NCBI RefSeq assembly: GCF_004022215.1
Contig: NZ_SAUZ01000004.1
Location: 124,001 to 188,000 of the forward strand
Direction: 5' to 3'
DNA from: Paenirhodobacter populi
Lineage (GTDB): Bacteria; Pseudomonadota; Alphaproteobacteria; Rhodobacterales; Rhodobacteraceae
Length of the DNA stretch: 64,000 bases
The notes beneath the pieces are model-generated. The model saw only the letters and a program-made list of their open reading frames with translations, did not search any database and was not told the DNA's origin. The translations under genes were made by a program, and so were the position numbers. Below, piece by piece: positions 50,099 to 59,296 of this stretch (position 1 is its first letter; the number at the start of each line of letters is the position of its first letter).

Positions 50099-51190
50099 TC
50101 AGGACCCCAGCCTGGCGTTTCCGAAGAAAAAGGCGACCATAGCGCCACTTGCGTCAGGCCCCTGCGCGTCGGTGTAAGATCCCCGCGCAGAACCGCCCGA
50201 CCACGCATGGCCCAGCCCTTCAATCTTCCACTCTTCGACAAGGGCGAGGCTTTCTGTTCCGCTCAGCGTCGTCTTGCGGCTATAGGCGCGTCCTCCGGCT
50301 TGGCCGCAATCCTCGATCTGGATGGTCTGGCCTGGTCCGAGGTCGAGGACACGCTGCGCGATCTGCTCGCCGTTCGAGGGGTGGACGGTCGCGTCGGCGG
50401 TGCCGTGCAGAATGATCGTCCGTACTGCCGAAGCTCCTTTTCGAGGAGCAGAAGCGCTTCCGTTTCCCGCCATGGCGGTAAATGCCGACGGCACATCTTT
50501 GGCAGAACCCGCTGGCAATCCCGAATGTGCCCCTACACCCGAGAAGACATCGGGATAGGTTTCGCCCAAGATGACGGCCATCGCGGCCCCGGCCGAAAGA
50601 CCCGCAACGAATATCCGGTCGCCGGGCACTCCATGTTCTGAGGCGACCTTTCGCGCGAGATCAGCAAGGATCGCCGGTTCTCCCCGATCCCGGAGTTGAT
50701 CGCCGCGCCGAAACCAGTTCCAGCAGGACTGGGCATTTTCCCCGCGCGATTGGTGCGGGTAGACGACAATAAAGCCACGCGCCTCTGCCAGATCGTTCAT
50801 GCCGGTGCCCGCGGCAAAATCTTCCGGGGTCTGGGTGCAGCCGTGCAGCATGACGATCATGCCCGTAGCGCCAGCGCAGGCCGAGGCGGGCACGTAGGTG
50901 CGATAGCGGCGGGTGCCAGCCTCGCAGGTAAATCGGTCTTCCAGAAACCGCGCGCCCTGGGGAAGGCCTTCCGAGGGATCCTCGTCTCGCGGCCCGTGCG
51001 GGCGCAGGCGGGCCATCATGTCCTGCAAGGGTCCCGCCGCCAGCGAATCGACTGCTGCGTCGGCGGCAGGCCTCAACACAAGGCCGTGGCGCGCGAGCGT
51101 TTGTATGACCAGACCATTGGCGAAGGAAGGCGCTGCGGAGCGCAGGCGACTGGCCGCCGCACTCCAAGCGCGGGAGGGGAAAGCTCTCAT
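50099..51190 (-). CDS. PHB depolymerase family esterase
   Basis: 363 residues. Alpha/beta-hydrolase: MIVMLHGCTQTPEDFAAGTGMNDLAEARGFIVVYP (oxyanion region), FVAGLSAGAAMAVIL (G-x-S-x-G nucleophile Ser), a later Asp/His pair near LHGTADATVHPSNG and GLGHAWSGG. The N-terminal 75 residues resemble depolymerase-like leaders rather than a Sec signal, suggesting an intracellular enzyme for polyhydroxyalkanoate or feruloyl-type esters. It lies 21 bp downstream of the ribbon-helix-helix gene and is probably co-transcribed. Confidence 0.88.
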   Translation of the reverse strand: MRAFPSRAWSAAASRLRSAAPSFANGLVIQTLARHGLVLRPAADAAVDSLAAGPLQDMMARLRPHGPRDEDPSEGLPQGARFLEDRFTCEAGTRRYRTYVPASACAGATGMIVMLHGCTQTPEDFAAGTGMNDLAEARGFIVVYPHQSRGENAQSCWNWFRRGDQLRDRGEPAILADLARKVASEHGVPGDRIFVAGLSAGAAMAVILGETYPDVFSGVGAHSGLPAGSAKDVPSAFTAMAGNGSASAPRKGASAVRTIILHGTADATVHPSNGEQIAQRVLDLGPGQTIQIEDCGQAGGRAYSRKTTLSGTESLALVEEWKIEGLGHAWSGGSARGSYTDAQGPDASGAMVAFFFGNARLGS

Positions 51191-51211
51191 GGTATCTGTC
51201 CTTTTCGGGGG

Positions 51212-51628
51212 CTACCGGATGCGGTCGGCGAGCGCTTTCCTGACCTCGGAGGTTGCCTGCAATCCGCCAAGCACGGTGATCGAGCCGATCACGGCCCGCG
51301 CGAGCTCCGGCGAGACATCGGCAGCGATGCGCGCGAGGCCCACGACCTTCACATGCAAAACGTTACCGGTATCGCGCAGGGCCTCGAGATCGGCCCGCGT
51401 ATAATCGCGCAGACCAAGTTCCAGCGTGTGCCGCTGGATCGAATTGCTGACCGCCTCACCCTGCGCGTCGAGTTGCTTGCGGATGGCAGTGCGGATGAAG
51501 TCGCTTCGGTTCGCATAGAAGCCCTCCTGCACCAGAAGATCTATCCGGCCCAGATCGACATAGCCCAGATTGATCGTGATCTTCTCGTTCTCGGGCTGAG
51601 CTTCGCGCAGCTGTCTGACGTTGCCCAT
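51212..51628 (-). CDS. Ribbon-helix-helix (CopG-like) regulator
   Basis: 138 residues from the ATG at 51628 (GGAG 6 bases upstream; ATG at 51640 possible). KITINLGYVDLGRIDLLVQEGFYANRSDFIRTAIRKQLDAQ is the RHH fold; a C-terminal half (HVKVVGLARIAADVSPELARAVIGSI) may bind a ligand or oligomerise. Located before the esterase gene, probably autoregulating the pair. CCATC-TGTATG-GATGG at 51637-51652, overlapping the start region, could be its operator. Confidence 0.85.
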   Translation of the reverse strand: MGNVRQLREAQPENEKITINLGYVDLGRIDLLVQEGFYANRSDFIRTAIRKQLDAQGEAVSNSIQRHTLELGLRDYTRADLEALRDTGNVLHVKVVGLARIAADVSPELARAVIGSITVLGGLQATSEVRKALADRIR

Positions 51629-51636
51629 CGGATTCT

Positions 51637-51652
51637 CCATCTGTATGGATGG
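51637..51652. promoter_or_regulatory. Inverted repeat before the RHH regulator
   Basis: CCATC-TGTATG-GATGG with an additional GGAT repeat just beyond (TTGGATG). Short TGGAT half-sites are plausible for a ribbon-helix-helix repressor. Confidence 0.4.
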
Positions 51653-51806
51653 TATTTGGATGTCGAAATGCAGAATACAAGGCCCATTGCGGAACGCTGC
51701 GCCTGTGTGGGGTGCCAATAGCATTCGCGGCCCGGTTGACCGAAGCACAGCAAGCTGCCCGCATCAGGTGATGTAGCGCGGTTTGCGAGCCTCAGGTGAG
51801 GAATTC

Positions 51807-52859
51807 CTACACCGCCGCTGGAGGGTCGGCATTGGCGATCGGTGCCTCCCGATGAGTGATGGTCACGGCGGTGCCGGGGTCTGCATCGCTCAACCGGATC
51901 TCTGCCTCTAGATTTCTGGCGAGTGCCTCGACGATACCCGTCCCCAGGCCCGCCCTGGGCGCATCGCCCCCCGTCGACATGCCGATGCCGTCGTCGGTGA
52001 CCGAAAGGGTCCAATCCCCGCCCGCCGAGTTGTAGTCGATCGCGATCGCGCCCGTGGGCTGATCAGGGAATGCGTGCTTGAGGGCGTTGATCACCAGTTC
52101 TGTGACGATAAGCCCCAAGCTGACGGAGGCGTCCGCCTCCACGGCGCTGTCATTAACACTTACCGATATCGACAGCCGGTCCGGATCGGCGATCATCGAC
52201 GCAGCGAGGCTCGCGCAAAGTTGCGTCAGATAGGTACGGAGTTCGACGTTGCCGCCTGGTGACGTGGAGAGTTGCTTCTGTACAGCCGCGATCGACATCA
52301 CCCGGTGATGGGCGTTGTGGAGATGCCCGCGCACCTCTTCCGACTGTACCCGACGTGCGCTCTGCATCAGGACGCTGGCAATGATCTGGAGGCTATTCGC
52401 GATCCGGTGTTGAACCTCCTGGAGCAGGACGGCCTTTTCCCGAACCAGATCGTCTTTCTGTCGGGCCTCAGCGCGCGCGTCGGTCACGTCGGTCACCGCC
52501 AGCAGCAGCCGAATGTGATCCTTTATGCCGTCATCGAGCGTCCGCGCATTGACGACAAGGCTCCGTGTCTTCCGGTTCGGCCGCTTGAGGTCGATTTCGT
52601 AGGCTTCGATCTGTGCACGGCCTGAAGCGGTCGCCTTCAGCAGCGAGGCAAGCCTGGGCATCGCCCATTCGCCGTTTCCAAGCGCGCTGAGCGGTCTGCC
52701 GGGAATTGTCGCCGGATCGATCTCAAAGGCACGGCAGAACGATGTACTGGCCGCGATGACCTTCTGGTCTTCGGACAGGAAAAGCAGCGGCTCGTTCGAT
52801 GAAACCACGACAGCGAGCGTGCTCGCCGCTTCGAAATGGGCAACAGGTATCTTGGACAT
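51807..52859 (-). CDS. HisKA_2-type sensor histidine kinase with PAS domain
   Basis: 350 residues from the ATG at 52859. A PAS domain spans about residues 20-140 (LFLSEDQKVIAASTSFCRAFEIDPATIPGRPL). The phospho-acceptor segment is LLQEVQHRIANSLQIIASVLMQSARR (HisKA_2), followed by VTELVINALKHAFP (N box), VTDDGIGM (G1) and GLGTGIVEALARNLEA (G2). No membrane segment. Like the kinase at 32512, it belongs to the kinase class that feeds PhyR/EcfG or blue-light signalling; no Cys-containing LOV motif is visible. Monocistronic. Confidence 0.9.
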   Translation of the reverse strand: MSKIPVAHFEAASTLAVVVSSNEPLLFLSEDQKVIAASTSFCRAFEIDPATIPGRPLSALGNGEWAMPRLASLLKATASGRAQIEAYEIDLKRPNRKTRSLVVNARTLDDGIKDHIRLLLAVTDVTDARAEARQKDDLVREKAVLLQEVQHRIANSLQIIASVLMQSARRVQSEEVRGHLHNAHHRVMSIAAVQKQLSTSPGGNVELRTYLTQLCASLAASMIADPDRLSISVSVNDSAVEADASVSLGLIVTELVINALKHAFPDQPTGAIAIDYNSAGGDWTLSVTDDGIGMSTGGDAPRAGLGTGIVEALARNLEAEIRLSDADPGTAVTITHREAPIANADPPAAV

Positions 52860-53360
52860 AAAAATGGCCCCCATGGGCCGAAAGCTCGCGATGCGAGCCA
52901 TCACTCGGCAGGAACGCAGTCCAGTACAAGCCCTGGGTCGGCATCCTGAGCCAACCTACCACGTCCACCCCAGACTGGCATCACTCTTAATTAGTATGGT
53001 GGGAGCAAGGCTGCATCTCTGATACCAAAATCAGCTTTCCACTCTATATCGTTGACGAGCGACTATTTCAGCATAGTACCGTATTGGGGTCCGAGTGGTC
53101 GATCACGCTGCGGGTGAAATGGCGCACATCTGTCAGGCGAACTTTTCGCACGCTGTGCCGATCCTGTGGGAGGAGGTTGGTCAGATGGAGGGCTTTCAGC
53201 GAGCGGCCCGCATGGCAGGCCCTTAGTGCCGTCGGCAGTCATCAAGCTGTGCAGATGGCAGGCAGTTTGGCAGCCATTCCCAAACCGGTTGCGGTACATT
53301 CCGGAGCGTCCAAAGGCGAGAGGCAGGGTATTTGTAGCGCTCTGAAAGACGGTGCTCCGA
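52860..53360. other. Gene-free stretch
   Basis: About 500 bp between two minus-strand genes. It should contain the promoter of the kinase gene. A minus-strand frame near 53075-53150 reads KVRLTDVRHFTRSVIDHSD but has no start and no recognised family; it may be a remnant. Nothing else supported. Confidence 0.4.
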
Positions 53361-54149
53361 TCACTCAAGGGGAACCCTCCATACCGCGCCGTTGCCCCAG
53401 TCTGCCGTCAGCAGCGTGCGGCCGTCGGGTGCCGGCACAAGCCCGACCGGGCTGGAGAAGCCGTCGGCCAAAACCCGCGAACCGCCTGACATCAGGATTT
53501 CCCGAACCGTCGTGTTGCCATAATCCACGACGAACACTCGACCGTCTTCTGTCTGCGCGATGCCGGGGCCGGGTGTCGCGATATCCTGACCAGCCTCTAT
53601 GCGGGTGCCGTCTGGCCGAAGGACTGTCACGCCACCGCCGATGTTCGACACGACGTAGCCGCCATTCGGGGTCTGCACGACCCCTACTGGCGTGCGCAGG
53701 CCATCAATGACCGAAACGAGGTTGCCATCCTGCACAGCTAGGATTTCATTCGTCCTGCGATTGGCGATCATCAATCGGCCGGCCCGGTCGAAGCTCAGCC
53801 CGGCAGGGGTCGCGAGGCCGGTGATATGCGTGCTGCGCTGCCCGTCAGGCGTGAAGCGCCAGACCAGGTCGCTGGAGTATGAGGCGACATAGATCATTCC
53901 ATCCGGCCCGACCGCCAGTCCCGAGGGTCCCGACAATCCGTCGGCGAAGGTGGACCGGCTGCCGTCTGGAGCAACGCGGGATACAATACCCGCGCTCCAT
54001 TCCGCGACATAGAGGTTTCCGGCCGCATCGAACCCCATGCCGACCGGCGAACGGAACCCGTCCCATAGCCGCTCGGGCGTGGCGGCGTGGGCTGGCAACG
54101 CGGTGCAGGCGATGGCGGAGGCGATCAGCGTGCGTCGAGACAGGATCAT
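53361..54149 (-). CDS. Exported SMP-30/NHL-like beta-propeller protein
   Basis: 262 residues. A signal sequence with a twin-arginine look (LSRRTLIASAIACTALPAHAA, cleavage after AHA) predicts a periplasmic location. Repeated blades follow: SPVGMGFDAAGNLYVAEWSAG, GPSGLAVGPDGMIYVASYSSD, TPAGLSFDRAGRLMIANRR, and so on to SPVGLVPAPDGRTLLTADWG, about six NHL/gluconolactonase-like repeats. Substrate unknown. It overlaps the upstream carboxymuconolactone decarboxylase gene by 4 bp. Confidence 0.85.
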   Translation of the reverse strand: MILSRRTLIASAIACTALPAHAATPERLWDGFRSPVGMGFDAAGNLYVAEWSAGIVSRVAPDGSRSTFADGLSGPSGLAVGPDGMIYVASYSSDLVWRFTPDGQRSTHITGLATPAGLSFDRAGRLMIANRRTNEILAVQDGNLVSVIDGLRTPVGVVQTPNGGYVVSNIGGGVTVLRPDGTRIEAGQDIATPGPGIAQTEDGRVFVVDYGNTTVREILMSGGSRVLADGFSSPVGLVPAPDGRTLLTADWGNGAVWRVPLE

Positions 54150-54565
54150 GCGCCGGCCTCCTCGCTTGCAGTCTCATGCCGCGAGAAGACCTCTTTCGCT
54201 GCAAATGATCCGTTCAGGGCTGCCGGGAAACCAGCATAGACCGCCATCTGCATCAGGATCTCGGTGATCTCGTGCTTAGAGATTCCGACATTCAGCCCGG
54301 CCTCAATATGCACCTTCAGTTGTGGTGCGGCGGTGCCCATGGCCGCCAGTGCGGCTATTGTGGCGATTTCGCGGTCGCGCAGGCTCAACCCCGGTCGGCA
54401 ATAGATGTCGCCGAAGGGAAACTCGAACAGGTAAGTGGCGAAGTCGGGCGCGATGCCCGCCAGCGCATCGACCACGTTCTGCCCGGCCGCGCCGTCAATT
54501 TCCGCGAGCGCGCGCCGGCCGCGCTCCAACCGGCTTTCGCCTGACATCGGGGAGTTCTGCATCAT
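54146..54565 (-). CDS. Carboxymuconolactone decarboxylase family protein
   Basis: 139 residues from an ATG at 54565. DFATYLFEFPFGDIYCRPGLSLRDREIATIAALAAMGTAAPQLKVHIEAGLNVGISKHEITEILMQMAVYAGFPAALN is the CMD/AhpD-like alpha-helical fold. It lacks a C-x2-C thioredoxin-like motif, so decarboxylase-type rather than AhpD peroxidase; CR in IYCRPG is a lone Cys. The start lies inside the 3' end of the MerR gene (71-bp overlap), suggesting MerR-CMD-propeller form one operon. Confidence 0.85.
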   Translation of the reverse strand: MMQNSPMSGESRLERGRRALAEIDGAAGQNVVDALAGIAPDFATYLFEFPFGDIYCRPGLSLRDREIATIAALAAMGTAAPQLKVHIEAGLNVGISKHEITEILMQMAVYAGFPAALNGSFAAKEVFSRHETASEEAGA

Positions 54566-54929
54566 GGTTTTCCATCCTCTGTTCCGCCTCGGCATAACCG
54601 CCGATCTTGGTGTCGAGGACGAGAAGCGCGGCCTGAAGATCGGCCACATGGGCGCGCACCTTGTCCCGATGCGCCTCCAGAAGAACACGTCGCGCCGTGC
54701 CAGTTTCGGCACCCTGTTCGCGCAGGGCCGCGTAGCGCAGCATCTCGCGGATCGGCATGCCAGTGGTTTTCAGGCGCTCCAGAAACCCGATCCAGCTGAT
54801 GATCGAGGCGTCGTAGTCCCTCTGGCCGGAGGCATCACGGTCGGCGCGCGGCAACAACCCGATCCGCTCGTAGTAGCGGAGCGTATGGGCTGACAATCCG
54901 GCACGTTTGGCGAGTTCCCCGATCTTCAT
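54495..54929 (-). CDS. MerR family transcriptional regulator
   Basis: 144 residues from the ATG at 54929. MKIGELAKRAGLSAHTLRYYERIGLLP is the canonical MerR helix-turn-helix; the dimerisation helix runs through RDKVRAHVADLQAALLVLDTKI. No Cys cluster, so not a metal sensor of the classic type; it resembles regulators activated by small organic molecules. First gene of the CMD-propeller operon. Confidence 0.92.
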   Translation of the reverse strand: MKIGELAKRAGLSAHTLRYYERIGLLPRADRDASGQRDYDASIISWIGFLERLKTTGMPIREMLRYAALREQGAETGTARRVLLEAHRDKVRAHVADLQAALLVLDTKIGGYAEAEQRMENHDAELPDVRRKPVGARPARARGN

Positions 54930-55054
54930 GACCTGCTTCTCATCACGACGCAAAGGAAGCTACGGGTTCGAGTGCACTCTAAGTCAAGAGACTTTCTCAA
55001 GACTTCCAGACCTGACATGCGCCAGCAGAGAAACATCATTCGAGCCGCAAGATT

Positions 55055-55069
55055 GTTCCCTTTCCGTTC
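55055..55069. promoter_or_regulatory. LexA (SOS) box upstream of the UvrD-like helicase
   Basis: GTTCCCTTTCCGTTC, an exact GTTC-N7-GTTC match, 43 bp before the chosen helicase start. Its position also supports the ATG at 55113 over the upstream frame start at 54972, which would put the box inside the gene. Confidence 0.85.
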
Positions 55070-55112
55070 TGCCCGCGTTAAGCTTGACCGAAACTTGGGG
55101 CGCGCGCAGGGC

Positions 55113-57122
55113 ATGGGGTATCTGGACAGGCTGAACGACCGGCAGAGAGAAGCCGTGGAATACGGGGCAGGGCCCCTGCTGGTCATTGCCGGCGCTGGCT
55201 CCGGCAAAACCAACACGCTGGCACATCGCGTTTCCCATCTGCTCACAAAGGGGGCCGATCCGAGGAGGATTCTCCTGATGACCTTCTCCCGCCGGGCCGC
55301 CACCGAACTGACCCGCCGGGTCGAACGGATCACCTCTGAGGCCATGGGCGCGGGCTATGCGGCCGAGGCGCTGACCTGGGCCGGGACGTTTCACGGTATC
55401 AGCGCCCGGGTTCTGCGGGAGATCGCGCCTCAAATCGGGCTCAATCCCGATTTTTCCATCCATGACCGCGAAGATTCTGCGGATCTCATGAATCTTTGCC
55501 GCCACAGCCTTGGCCTCTCGGCGACCGAAACCCGCTTTCCCGCCAAGGGGACCTGCCTTTCGATCTATTCCCGCGCCGTGAACTCCGGAGAGGCGCTGGA
55601 GGCGGTGCTGAAGCAGCACTTCCCCTGGGTGATCGGCTGGGAGGAGCAGTTGAAGCAGCTCTTCGCGAGCTATGTCGAGGCCAAGCAGAGCCAGAATGTG
55701 CTCGACTACGACGATCTCCTCCTCATCTGGGCACAGGTCATGGAGGAACCGGCCTTTGCCGCGCATCTGGGCGCATTGTGGGATCATGTGCTGATCGACG
55801 AGTATCAGGATACCAACCGCTTGCAGTCCCGCATTCTGCTGGCGCTGAAGCCGGACGGTCGGGGATTGACCGTCGTCGGGGATGACGCCCAGTCGATCTA
55901 TGCCTTTCGGGCAGCCACAGTCCGAAACATCCTCGACTTCCCGGCAAGTTTCGACCCGCCGGCGGGCATCATCACGCTGGATCGCAATTACCGCTCAACC
56001 CAGCCCGTCCTCGAAGCTGCAAACGCGGTGATTGCGCAGGCCCGCGAGCGCTACACCAAGGATCTCTGGACCGACCGGACCTCTGCCGTGAAGCCGAAGA
56101 TCGTGACCTATGCGACCGAGGCCGATCAGGCGCGCCATATCGCCGATCAGGTCCTGAGCAACCGGGAGACGGGCATGCCGCTGAAACAGCAGGCCGTGCT
56201 GTTCCGTACCTCGAGCCATGCGGGTCAGCTTGAGGTAGAGCTGACGCGCCGCAATATCCCCTTCGTGAAGTTCGGCGGCCTGAAGTTCCTGGACAGCGCC
56301 CATGTCAAGGATCTTCTGGCTGTTCTGCGGTTCGCGCAGAATCCTCACGACCGGGTTGCCGGGTTCCGCGTGCTGCAACTGCTGCCCGGGATCGGTCCGG
56401 GCACGACGGGAAAGGTGCTGGACCATATCAGCACATCGATGCAGCCATTGGTGGCCCTGGCCAGTATGACGGCCCCTCCAAAATCGATGGGATGGCCGGA
56501 ACTGATCGATGCGCTGCAGGCCACGGATTGGCCCGATGCGCTCGGCCGGGCCCGCGCCTGGTATGATCCACAGCTTGACCGTATCCACGAGGATGCGGAG
56601 TTTCGACGGGCCGATCTCCTCCAACTCGAGCAGATCGCGATGGGATATCCGACCCGCGAACGGTTCCTGACGGATCTGACGCTCGATCCGCCGGATGCGA
56701 CGAGCGGGCAGGCCGGTGTTCCGCTGAAGGATGAGGACTATCTGATCCTCTCGACCATTCATTCCGCCAAAGGGCAGGAGTGGAAGTCAGTCTTCGTTCT
56801 CAACGTGGTCGACGGCTGCATCCCCTCCGACCTGGGAACCGGGCAGACGGCAGAAATCGAGGAAGAACGGCGCTTGCTTTACGTCGCCATGACCCGCGCA
56901 AAGGAGCAGCTTTCGCTCGGGGTTCCGCAGAGATTCTATGTGACCCAGCAAACCCGAAACGCGGATCGCCATATCTATGCAGCGCGCAGCCGCTTCATCC
57001 CGCGCGAACTGCTCAACCACTTCGAAGTGACGCATTGGGCACCGAGGCTCACTGCAGCCGGTGCTGTCCCGCAACCTCCCTCCATCGATGTTGGTCTGCG
57101 GCTTCGCGGAATGTGGCAATAG
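55113..57122 (+). CDS. UvrD/Rep-type ATP-dependent DNA helicase
   Basis: 669 residues from the ATG at 55113 (AGGG upstream). Motifs: Q-motif LNDRQREAVEYGAGPLLVIAGAGSGKTNTLAHRV (Walker A), LMTFSRRAATELTRRV (Ia), DEYQDTN (II), VVGDDAQSIYAFRAA (III), LDRNYRSTQPVLEAAN (IV), TIHSAKGQEWKSVFVLNVVDG (V), YVAMTRAKEQLSL (VI). A 3'-5' SF1A helicase in the UvrD class, slightly shorter than UvrD. The perfect LexA box makes it part of the SOS regulon, presumably aiding repair. Confidence 0.92.
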   Translation: MGYLDRLNDRQREAVEYGAGPLLVIAGAGSGKTNTLAHRVSHLLTKGADPRRILLMTFSRRAATELTRRVERITSEAMGAGYAAEALTWAGTFHGISARVLREIAPQIGLNPDFSIHDREDSADLMNLCRHSLGLSATETRFPAKGTCLSIYSRAVNSGEALEAVLKQHFPWVIGWEEQLKQLFASYVEAKQSQNVLDYDDLLLIWAQVMEEPAFAAHLGALWDHVLIDEYQDTNRLQSRILLALKPDGRGLTVVGDDAQSIYAFRAATVRNILDFPASFDPPAGIITLDRNYRSTQPVLEAANAVIAQARERYTKDLWTDRTSAVKPKIVTYATEADQARHIADQVLSNRETGMPLKQQAVLFRTSSHAGQLEVELTRRNIPFVKFGGLKFLDSAHVKDLLAVLRFAQNPHDRVAGFRVLQLLPGIGPGTTGKVLDHISTSMQPLVALASMTAPPKSMGWPELIDALQATDWPDALGRARAWYDPQLDRIHEDAEFRRADLLQLEQIAMGYPTRERFLTDLTLDPPDATSGQAGVPLKDEDYLILSTIHSAKGQEWKSVFVLNVVDGCIPSDLGTGQTAEIEEERRLLYVAMTRAKEQLSLGVPQRFYVTQQTRNADRHIYAARSRFIPRELLNHFEVTHWAPRLTAAGAVPQPPSIDVGLRLRGMWQ

Positions 57123-57170
57123 CCATCTCCGCTTTTCGAAGCGAAGCAGTCCTGCTGCTGTTTTGGAATA

Positions 57171-57602
57171 TCAAACGCCTGGGACGGTAAAAGTGCCCTC
57201 CGTGGGCAGGGCGCGGAGGAAGGCCAGCAAAGTTCTCCGGGCACCCGGCGGCATATGCGCTATGGCCGAAAGAAAGCTCTGACCTTCCGGACTGTCTGCG
57301 AAGCCTGGAACCGATAGATCCAAATGGCTGCCAAGCCCCGCGTTGGGGGGCAGCTCACGAAAGAATTCCGCCGGCGCTACCTCGTAGATCTGAGCAAAAT
57401 CGTAGAGCCGGGCCACCGACATCGAACTTTGCCCTCGCTCATATTTTTGCACCTGCTGGTAGCTGATAGTCAGCCGTTGCGCGACCGCAGCGAGCGTCAG
57501 GTTCCGGGATGATCGGAGCGCCAAAAGCCGTTCACCGATCATGCGGTTGATCAGCTGGGCAGACTGTCGGGATTGTTCTGACGTGCTTTCCGTCGGGCTC
57601 AC
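57171..57602 (-). CDS. XRE-type HTH regulator
   Basis: 143 residues from a GTG at 57602; the frame continues upstream to 57830 but that part is not protein-like. IGERLLALRSSRNLTLAAVAQRLTISYQQVQKYERGQSSMSVARLYDFAQIYEVAPAEFF is a standard XRE/Cro helix-turn-helix. The C-terminal half (SFLSAIAHMPPGARRTLLAFLRAL) is a small helical tail as in many Rhodobacteraceae phage-like repressors. Convergent with the helicase gene; target not evident. Confidence 0.87.
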   Translation of the reverse strand: MSPTESTSEQSRQSAQLINRMIGERLLALRSSRNLTLAAVAQRLTISYQQVQKYERGQSSMSVARLYDFAQIYEVAPAEFFRELPPNAGLGSHLDLSVPGFADSPEGQSFLSAIAHMPPGARRTLLAFLRALPTEGTFTVPGV

Positions 57603-57997
57603 TCCCCATGTTTTGCTACAGGTGTCCGCTCGGATGCGAAATCTGCGGTACGCCCCCGCAATCGCTTCCTGGACCCATGATCGGGAAGTTGGAAAAACCG
57701 AATCTATTCGGCCCCTGTGACCTTTAGCATTGGAGGCCTGGACATACGCCACAGGCTCCCCGACCGCATGGTCAAGGAATCTGGCGCCGCAACGGTCGAC
57801 GCCCTTACCGATAGATTTCGGGGTTTCCACGCCCCGGGAACGGTGCGTACCCGTTCTAGGTTCCTTCTACCGTCTTACATATTCCGTGGGCAAGCCATCA
57901 CAGCGATATCGACACGAGATCAATCTGTTGGCGGTTCAAGAACTCGCATCACAGCAGGCGCTGGCTGCCAGAAAGGGGTGGTCGACGCCAGCGCGGG
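57603..57997. other. Spacer upstream of the DUF932 operon
   Basis: About 400 bp between the divergent XRE gene and the RNA leader of the DUF932 gene. It must contain the promoter for the plus-strand operon. No gene, LexA box or strong repeat is visible. Confidence 0.4.
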
Positions 57998-58063
57998 GGA
58001 GAGCGAGAGGAGGGAAGGGGTGGGGCGGCGGCTTGCGACCGGGAGAGGGGCTCCTGGGGTCGC
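57998..58063 (+). ncRNA. radC-like RNA leader, copy 1
   Basis: Upstream of the DUF932 gene: a purine-rich lead-in (GAGAGCGAGAGGAGGGAAGG) followed by nested hairpins. The outer stem is GCGACC (58035-58040) with GGTCGC (58058-58063); the inner stem GGAG/CTCC encloses loop AGGGG. The same architecture is at 62193-62231. It resembles the radC RNA motif (5' leaders of plasmid and phage DNA-handling genes); this identification is by memory of context and structure, not by a covariance search. Confidence 0.55.
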
Positions 58064-58073
58064 CCGGAGCACT

Positions 58074-59276
58074 ATGATGGCACAGGTCGAGATTCTGGAA
58101 CCCGCGCGCCCGCAGCGCAGCGGTGGCTACAAGGTGGACGTCAGCCGGGGAGAGCGGGTCGGCCGCGTCTCCTCCGAGTGGTTCAATCGTCCCGATGATG
58201 AACGCTTTCTCTCGCTCGACGACCTCTGGTCTTCGGTGAAATCCCGGTCCGAGCGCAGCCGTACGCGGATCGTGGAATCGTCGCGCATCCATGTCGAAGC
58301 CAGCCGCGAAAATCCCGAAAAGCTGCAGCTGATCCTGCCCAAGGCCGATGCGCCGGTCGCCCCGACCCATTGGGCCTTCGGCCAACTCGCCAGCCTGGTC
58401 GGCGCGCCTGCGAACTACCTGCGCCAACTGCCCGCGCCCCTTGCCGGGATCAACCTGCAATATGGTCTTTCGGGCGACAGGTCCGAGCAGATCAAGACCC
58501 TCGAAACCGATGATGGCCGCGTTGCTCTGCGGGCAGTCACTGGTCCCGATTATGGGCGGATCCATGATCACGAATTGATCGAGGCTGTGCAGAAGATTGC
58601 GGGCAGCGGGACGGGGGACACGAGGTGGAAAGTGCCGGGTGTGCTCGACTGGTCGACCGGGGTCTATAACCCCGATGTCGAGATCAGCCGCGATACCACG
58701 ACGCTCTATGCATCTGACCGCGACGTGTTCGTCTTCCTGGTTGACGACTTCAACCCGATCGAGGCGGGGAAGCTTCCCGACGGATCGCCGGATCTCTTCT
58801 TCCGCGGCTTCTATGCCTGGAATTCCGAGGTGGGCGCAAAGACGCTCGGGATCGCGAGTTTCTACCTGCGCGCCGTTTGCCAGAACCGCCAGCTTTGGGG
58901 GGTCGAGGATTTTCAGGAAATCACCATCCGGCACTCGAAATATGCCGCCGGTCGCTTTGCGCATGAGGCGGCGCCGGCGCTGACCCGCTTCGCCAACTCC
59001 TCACCCCAGCCCTTTATCAACGGCATCAAGGCGGCTCGGCAGCAGATCGTGGCGCGCAGCGATGAGGATCGCCAGGAGTTCCTGCGCAAGCGCGGATTTT
59101 CCCGGCCGGAAACCGCGGCGATCATCGACAAGGTGCTGAAGGAAGAGGGACACCCGCCGTCGAGCATCTTCGATTTCGTACAAGGCATCACCCGGCTGGC
59201 GCGGGAGAAACCGCATCAGGATGCCCGCCTTGAGTATGAGGGCAAAGCGAAGAAGCTGCTCGACCGGGTCAGCTGA
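58074..59276 (+). CDS. DUF932 family plasmid protein
   Basis: 400 residues from the ATG at 58074 (GGAG 4 bases upstream; ATG 58077 also possible). WAFGQLASLVGAPANYLRQLPAPLAGINLQYGL, ALRAVTGPDYGRIHDHELIEAVQKIA, RDVFVFLVDDFNPIEAGKLPDG and FFRGFYAWNSEVGAKTLGIASFYLRAVCQNRQLWG fit DUF932, common on conjugative and large plasmids; function unknown, possibly anti-restriction or conjugation related. First gene of a run of small plasmid genes, behind a radC-like RNA leader. Confidence 0.85.
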   Translation: MMAQVEILEPARPQRSGGYKVDVSRGERVGRVSSEWFNRPDDERFLSLDDLWSSVKSRSERSRTRIVESSRIHVEASRENPEKLQLILPKADAPVAPTHWAFGQLASLVGAPANYLRQLPAPLAGINLQYGLSGDRSEQIKTLETDDGRVALRAVTGPDYGRIHDHELIEAVQKIAGSGTGDTRWKVPGVLDWSTGVYNPDVEISRDTTTLYASDRDVFVFLVDDFNPIEAGKLPDGSPDLFFRGFYAWNSEVGAKTLGIASFYLRAVCQNRQLWGVEDFQEITIRHSKYAAGRFAHEAAPALTRFANSSPQPFINGIKAARQQIVARSDEDRQEFLRKRGFSRPETAAIIDKVLKEEGHPPSSIFDFVQGITRLAREKPHQDARLEYEGKAKKLLDRVS

Positions 59277-59296
59277 TCCACCGTCACCGTACCTTC

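Noticed and set aside
51690-51718. EcfG-like promoter upstream of the RHH regulator (AACG-N15-GTGCC)
   Set aside because: The -35 element has a mismatch and spacing is short; not strong enough.
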